This document shows positions 59,006-64,000 of a stretch of 64,000 bases of DNA, in pieces. The notes below the pieces were generated by a model. That model saw nothing but the letters and a program-made list of their open reading frames with translations. It was not told the origin of the DNA and ran no database searches. The position numbers and the translations under genes are program-made. The stretch comes from Thuidium tamariscinum. Lineage: Eukaryota; Streptophyta; Bryopsida; Hypnales; Thuidiaceae. The stretch covers positions 36,981,082 through 37,045,081 of the forward strand of contig OX344751.2 in NCBI GenBank assembly GCA_947034885.2. The letters run 5' to 3'. Each line of letters begins with the position of its first letter. Position 1 is the first letter of the stretch.

Positions 59006-59735
59006 GGGTCGTTGCAAGAAACACCTACCAAAAAGCGTAGCAATTTGCAACGTAGTCTTTTTTTTTCGGGAGTACTTTAAAATTAGAAAAATAAGTTTTA
59101 AAAAAAGTGAAAAATATGTTTCATGTGTAAACCTTGAAGAAGGATATACCCTAGGAAGGAAAAGCATAGGAAAAATCTCTAAGTAGGAAATCCAGAAAAG
59201 TGCAAAATCTCATGAAAATTAGTACTTCAACATTTTAATTTGTAAAAAATAGGAAAATCAATTTTAAGAAAAAATAAAAATTGGCCATTTGAGGAAAGTT
59301 GATTTCGATGAGATTTGACCAAAGGAACGATCTTAGAACATCATCAATGTTCAAAAATTGCGTGCCACGAAAAAAAATTTGTACTCATGTGGAGGACATA
59401 AAAAAACATATTTTTAGAATTTTTTTTGGAATTCATAGGTTTTACACCTATGCAAATAGGCCATGAAAGTTTTGTCTTGAAATCATTAAATTTAGACACA
59501 GCGAACGTAATGATAACCATAAACGTAATTTTGTGACGCTCAACGAAAATGTTTTTTAAATATAAAATGATTTTTTTTAATTTCTGAAAAATAAGGGATC
59601 TAATAAACTTCAAGTTAGGTATGTTCAATAAAAATTTCATTTTCATTGGACTTAATCTCCAAAAGTTATTGTAGACAACAAAAAAGTGGTTCAAATTGTG
59701 ACATGAAATAGGACAGGTGTTTCTTGCAATGACCC
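59006..59735. mobile_element. GGGTGATTGC-type MITE (730 bp), target ATAA
   Basis: GGGTCGTTGCAAGAAACACC at 59006 is matched by GGTGTTTCTTGCAATGACCC ending at 59735. ATAA stands at 59002-59005 and 59736-59739. No coding capacity. Confidence 0.88.
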
Positions 59736-59808
59736 ATAAAGGACAACTTTTTTCCCCTATTTCCACCCATTTTGACATCATGATGTTTATAAAGGTACAT
59801 GTTTTTTT

Positions 59809-60899
59809 GGGTGATTGCATGAAACACTTGTACTGCTGTGTTGCATCATGTTTTGTGGTGACTAGTTTTTTAGCCATAACTTTTGTTTTTTAGCTCCAAA
59901 TGATTCAAATTTTTTTAAATGGGCACTCATAACTATTATACATCATTCAGAATTTTTGAGGATTTAAAAAAAATATTTTACTACTTTTAAATAGCCCCCG
60001 ATTTTTTGTCACACATTCCAATTTAGGGGTTTTTAGTACTATTTAGAACCCAAAAAAATGAATTTTGAGCTGAAATTTTGAGAGGATGTTTTCTTAATAG
60101 AATTATATCTTTTCTCAAAAGGAATTTCAAAAATAGTCATTTTCATGTGGTGTAGAAGTCTACAAAGAGACCTTTTTTCTGCTTGCTTCTTGAAACGTGT
60201 AAAACATTTTTTTGGTGATTTTCTTGGTCAAGACTTATCACCAAAGAGTCTTCTCAAATGGCCAATTTTTATTCTTATTTTAAAAAATGTTTTTTATTTC
60301 GTATTAATTAAAACATTGAAGTATGTATTTTCTTCACCGGAATTCTATGTGTTCTATGTCCAAAATTCTAGTGAAGAAAAATACAACTTCAACATTTTAA
60401 TTTGTAAAAAATAGAAAAAACAAATTTAATGAAATCTAAAAATTGGCCATTTGAGAAGACTTTTTGGTGATAAGACTTGACCAAGAAAATCACCAAAAGA
60501 ATGTTTTATATGTTTCAAAAAGCAAGTAGAAAGAAGGTCTCTTTGTGGACTTCTACACATCAAAAAAATGACTATTTTTAAAATTCCTTTGGAGATAAGC
60601 TATAAGTCTACTAATAGAATATCCACTCGAATATTCAGCTCAAAATTCGTTTTTTTGGGCTCTAAATAGTACTAAAAACCCCACAATGTCAAAGTGTGAC
60701 AAATTAACAAAATTGAATTTTAAATATCAAATGATTTTTTTAAATTTGTAAAAAATAAGGATAATAATGTGAGTCAAGATATCTAGGAAGCGTTTTTTTA
60801 TTTTAGGCACTTCGTTTTTTATTCAAAAGTTAGAGCCATCTTAAAGCGATCAACCCAAAAAAATGCAACAAATAATACAGGTGTTTCGTGCATTCACCC
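59809..60899. mobile_element. GGGTGATTGC-type fold-back element (1091 bp), target TTTT
   Basis: Left end GGGTGATTGCATGAAACAC at 59809, right end GTGTTTCGTGCATTCACCC ending at 60899. TTTT on both sides (59805-59808 and 60900-60903). The two halves are inverted copies over about 500 bp each, for example TTGGTCAAGACTTATCACC near 60226 against GGTGATAAGACTTGACCAA near 60466. The centre is a loop of about 30 bp near 60340-60370. Confidence 0.85.
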
Positions 60900-60903
60900 T
60901 TTT

Positions 60904-62299
60904 ATTGGATAATGGGACATTAGGTACTTCTTGTCATTCAAATTTTAAGTACATTGAGGGATTATTTTATTTGGAGAAGGACAAATTTGGTGCAATTAAG
61001 TACTAATGGCTCATGTGTTTTTAGTACAATGAGTGAGACTTTTTTTTTTAATAAGATCATTGGTGCTTCATGCTCACGATGTTTGCACCATGAAATACCT
61101 CTTATTGGACAATGGAACAATAGGTACTTTTTGTCATTCAAGTCCTTGGTACAATAGGTGAATTCTTTATTTAACAAATTCATAAGTACTTGATGAATAT
61201 TCACACAAGGTAGTGACACATATTGTGTACTAAGGCTATCATCTTTAGCTTTCAATAAATAGCTTTTCATGTCAATTCCTAATGGCCCTCTTGAGAGCTC
61301 AAAATTTCTCTAATGTTAGTTTCAGATTGCATGGTGTGAAAAATAGCATATGGAATACTACCATCTTAATAAAATTTGCCATAATCACCCTATGTTGCTT
61401 TGAAGTTAATCACCCTATATAGCAAAATAAATAGTAGAAAGAATTTGGAACCAAGAATGGAATCTATAAATTTGTCCTATTTTAGAGAAGATACCATGAG
61501 CTATTCAAACAATATGTAGGTCAAATTGATAAACCTTCAACCAAAAGATCATTTTGTTGAAAGAAAAGACATTTTTCTTGAAGTTTTTGCACTTCATAAA
61601 CACACTAAATTGTTGTTTTTGTGGTTCATAATTATGTATTTTTTTAATCAAAATTTTCACTTTTAGCTTACAATAGTCATCTTGAAGCCAAGGAATTCTC
61701 ACCCTTCTTCTTCAATAAAGATCATATATACAAATGGACACAACACTAGCCAAACATCATACCATATACAAATGAAATGTATATTTAAAAATGCTATTTG
61801 ATGCAATTATTGATTTTTTCTTCATTGTTTGTCTATACAAAAGGTGTATCCATGTCTACATTTTCAAATGATATGCTTGTAGTGAAACCCAACATTGGGT
61901 GCATGGAATGAAAACTAATTCAACACCCATGTCATTTACATGAAAACCCTTCATCATCTTTGCATCCTCACCCAACACATGATGCTGAACCGCATCTTTG
62001 TGCCATGTTCAGCAAAGCAACCACGTGTTGAACACTGAGAACAGAACACATATAACTTAAGATAAGCTTACTGTTTAAGTTTCACCTTCACAGAAAGTCA
62101 ATTACAGTATTTATTGACTACATCGAACGAGCAAATTGGACGAACAACGAAGGCTAGCAGTCCGGAGTCAAGACAATCGACCATTTTCCCATATCGTCCC
62201 TGATACATATCTCATGAATCGCCCGTGAAGTCACATGCAGTCGTACATGCATTTTGGCAACAGCATCGATCTTCAAGGCGAAAAGCTCGTACAACATAC
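60904..62299. other. Intergenic, mostly AT-rich
   Basis: A fragment of the 7907-type MITE is at about 61320-61385 (GGAATACTACCATCTTAATAAA). G+C rises after 62000 towards the gene-like region. No ORF is called. Confidence 0.4.
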
Positions 62300-63323
62300 C
62301 TGTAACGCCATCTCCTTAGCGATCTGCATTTTGCGACCGCAGCAGCTCTCCACAGTGCGATCGGTAAGCAAGTAATCGATCAGAACATTTGGCAATATAA
62401 CGCGTTTAGGCCGGTGGCAATGTCGCAGAATTCTTTCTCCAATGTAAGCACCAAAATTGGGAGGATTCTCAGTAGTGTCAAGATCAATCTGGGTGTCCAA
62501 ATCTGAATCCATCGGCCCACAATTGTCTTGCCAAATCGAACGCATCCAAGATCAGACCCGGCTCCTAGTGCGAGTGGAGGATACACGTCATGACTGCCTG
62601 CAATAGCGCCGCCTGTTCAGTTATCGTCTGATTCATCCTGACAAAATTGTCCTCCTTGTAAACATTGCCTGGGTAACTTAATTCCTGGGTTCATCTTCTT
62701 TGCTTTTCGTGGTCGACAATTAAGGTGGTGCAGTCCTGAAAACTGAATCCGATGGTACATGGAGCAACATGCAGGGCGATCACGAATTGAGAATGTGACT
62801 TCCGCATGGCTGGTAAAACTGGTCTCTAGTGCACGCAGCGATGACTCCTCTCCCCGCGGTAGCGTGATTTCATGCTCGAGAACCCCAAAAAATGTGCTGA
62901 ATTCCGATTGCAATCGGAGCGCCGCGCGCGGTACGTGTACTCCGATCCCGCAATTAATCTCGATTTGTAATGAAGGCTGAAGAAGTTAAACAACTTAGCC
63001 AAGGGGCTCATGATCAGGTTGTTGCCCCAGAACTTCCGAAGCAACTCAAGACGATACTGCAGCTGCCATTGTACGTACCCTTCAATTCGTTGGATGTCCG
63101 CGGGTCTTCTTCACGTCTACCATCGATCCGGATACTCGGTCATTCGTAGATCCTCGTCACTGGAAGGGGGGAATTCCTCACGCTGCCTCAGCTCCAGCCT
63201 AGCTAGCACTTCAGCGCAGTGCCTACGAAACAAGTAACTTACCTCGTTCAGAGTTGGATGAGCTTTCAGAATTGGAGACCTAGCTTGTCGGTGTAGACTT
63301 CGGGTATTCCTTATTAAGAAAGC
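62300..63323 (-). CDS. Possible multi-exon gene on the reverse strand, unrecognised
   Basis: G+C near 50% and reverse-strand exon-like segments. Exon a, 63323-63243, after a TTAG acceptor, ends ILKAHPTLNE before GTAAGT. Exon b starts at 62976 after TTCTTCAG in matching phase and reads PSLQIEINCGIGVHVP, SEFSTFFGVLEHEITLPRG and SFTSHAEVTFSIRDRP. It stays open to 62617. A third segment, about 62530-62300, reads DLDTTENPPNFGAYIG and RHCHRPKRVILPNVLIDYLL, then a donor GTATGT at 62299. The join between the last two is not resolved. No motif is recognised, and the model is my reading of splice signals only. Confidence 0.35.
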
Positions 63324-64000
63324 CTAAGATGCAACCCTTCCTCTTCCCAGACATCCCGATTCCTTCACACCATCGTTCAATCTCTTTCACCCGCACTGCA
63401 AGTGTGCATCTGTGAGCTCAGGCCGGATCGGAGGACTTGGCCACCTCTCTAAATGAAATCGCTGGTAAGAGGCGTCGGCAATTCAGTGTTTGCCTTTTGC
63501 TTCTTCAAACGATCCACTGGACGCCATTTCCGCAGAGCTTGAATGCAGAATTGGACAGAAATTGACCGCAATATTAATTTCGTTTCAAGTCCTTGTGACG
63601 AAACAGAAACCAAAGCGCACTCGCTCTCCCCATTCTTACAGTACTTGTACGTAACTCCCACTGAGCCAACGAAATCCGTGTGTCCAAAGACTGCAATTAA
63701 TTACAAGTCTGAGATTGTTGACGGGCAAGCGTAATATGTGCAGACAAAGGAGGAATTCTTCATGAAGCTACGAGCCGCTCCAACGGATCCAATTGCAAAG
63801 AAGCAAACAACCAAACAAGCAGAAACTCGTTCGACTTGTTCGACCGTGGAATTCGAATCGAAGTTTGTATTCTCAGGTTGCCAATTAGGTCATTCATTAA
63901 GTAGACCCAATTGGCAACTAAGATCCAACTCACGAAGCTTGCCCCTCGAAATCATGATCTGCCACTATTTTTTGATGTTCAAGACTGCGGTTTTCCACTC
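63324..64000. other. GC-normal region at the window edge
   Basis: May hold upstream exons of the reverse-strand gene model (a reverse ORF at 63449-63661 has a basic Lys/Arg-rich stretch), but no start or splice pattern is convincing. Confidence 0.25.

Noticed and set aside
63222..63243. A GTAAGT...TAG intron of 20 bp
   Set aside because: Far too short to be spliced. The donor is better paired with the acceptor at 62977.

Overview
The window is plant nuclear DNA. It holds an intron-containing ALP1/HARBI1-type nuclease gene, a Stowaway element with its typical plant termini, PIF/Harbinger-type MITEs, and AT-rich gene-poor intergenic sequence with short GC-rich genes (the codons of the 3.05 and 17.65 kb genes are far richer in G+C than their flanks). 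The two other gene families resemble, from memory only, uncharacterised families that are large in fungi and sporadic in non-seed plants. I therefore lean to a bryophyte, lycophyte or fern, with low confidence. No rRNA, tRNA or CRISPR array was seen.

Layout. Positions 1-7193 (copy A) and 9882-22400 (copy B) are two collinear copies of one segmental duplication. Each carries a forward gene of about 300 codons (3055-3960 and 17654-18553) facing a reverse-strand multi-pass membrane-protein gene (6639-7220 and 21772-23016). The forward pair is intact in both copies. The membrane-protein pair is damaged in both, in different ways. Copy B is longer because of later insertions, so copy A serves as an internal set of empty sites. 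From 25.7 to 29.7 kb lies a four-exon Harbinger-transposase-derived gene with all three catalytic acidic residues. Weaker gene candidates are at 43.4 kb, 51.4 kb and 62.3-63.3 kb, and a GC-richer island without a readable gene spans 38.6-41.1 kb.

The rest is mostly small non-autonomous DNA transposons. The main discovery candidate is a group of about 18 elements, roughly a fifth of the window, that begin CCCCTAAA, end TTTAGGGG and are flanked by TTAA on both sides. Paralogous empty sites in copy A show that TTAA is the duplicated target. Several of the elements are nested in each other at TTAA. TTAA target duplication is known for piggyBac, Kolobok and Sola3 elements; no matching transposase is visible here. 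A second group has GGGTGATTGC termini and 4-bp target duplications, one member with arms of about 500 bp. A third has GAGCATCCCC termini with TTA/TAA duplications (PIF/Harbinger type, three copies). Others are a CATTAGA-ended MITE group, a CACTA-like element, a hAT-like element and one Stowaway. A 2.6 kb stretch at 14.4-17.0 kb packed with a degenerate near-palindromic motif (ACAATTNGT) is unexplained.

No pathway links the genes. All coordinates and alignments were read by eye, so element ends can be off by a few bases except where terminal repeats and target duplications are quoted.
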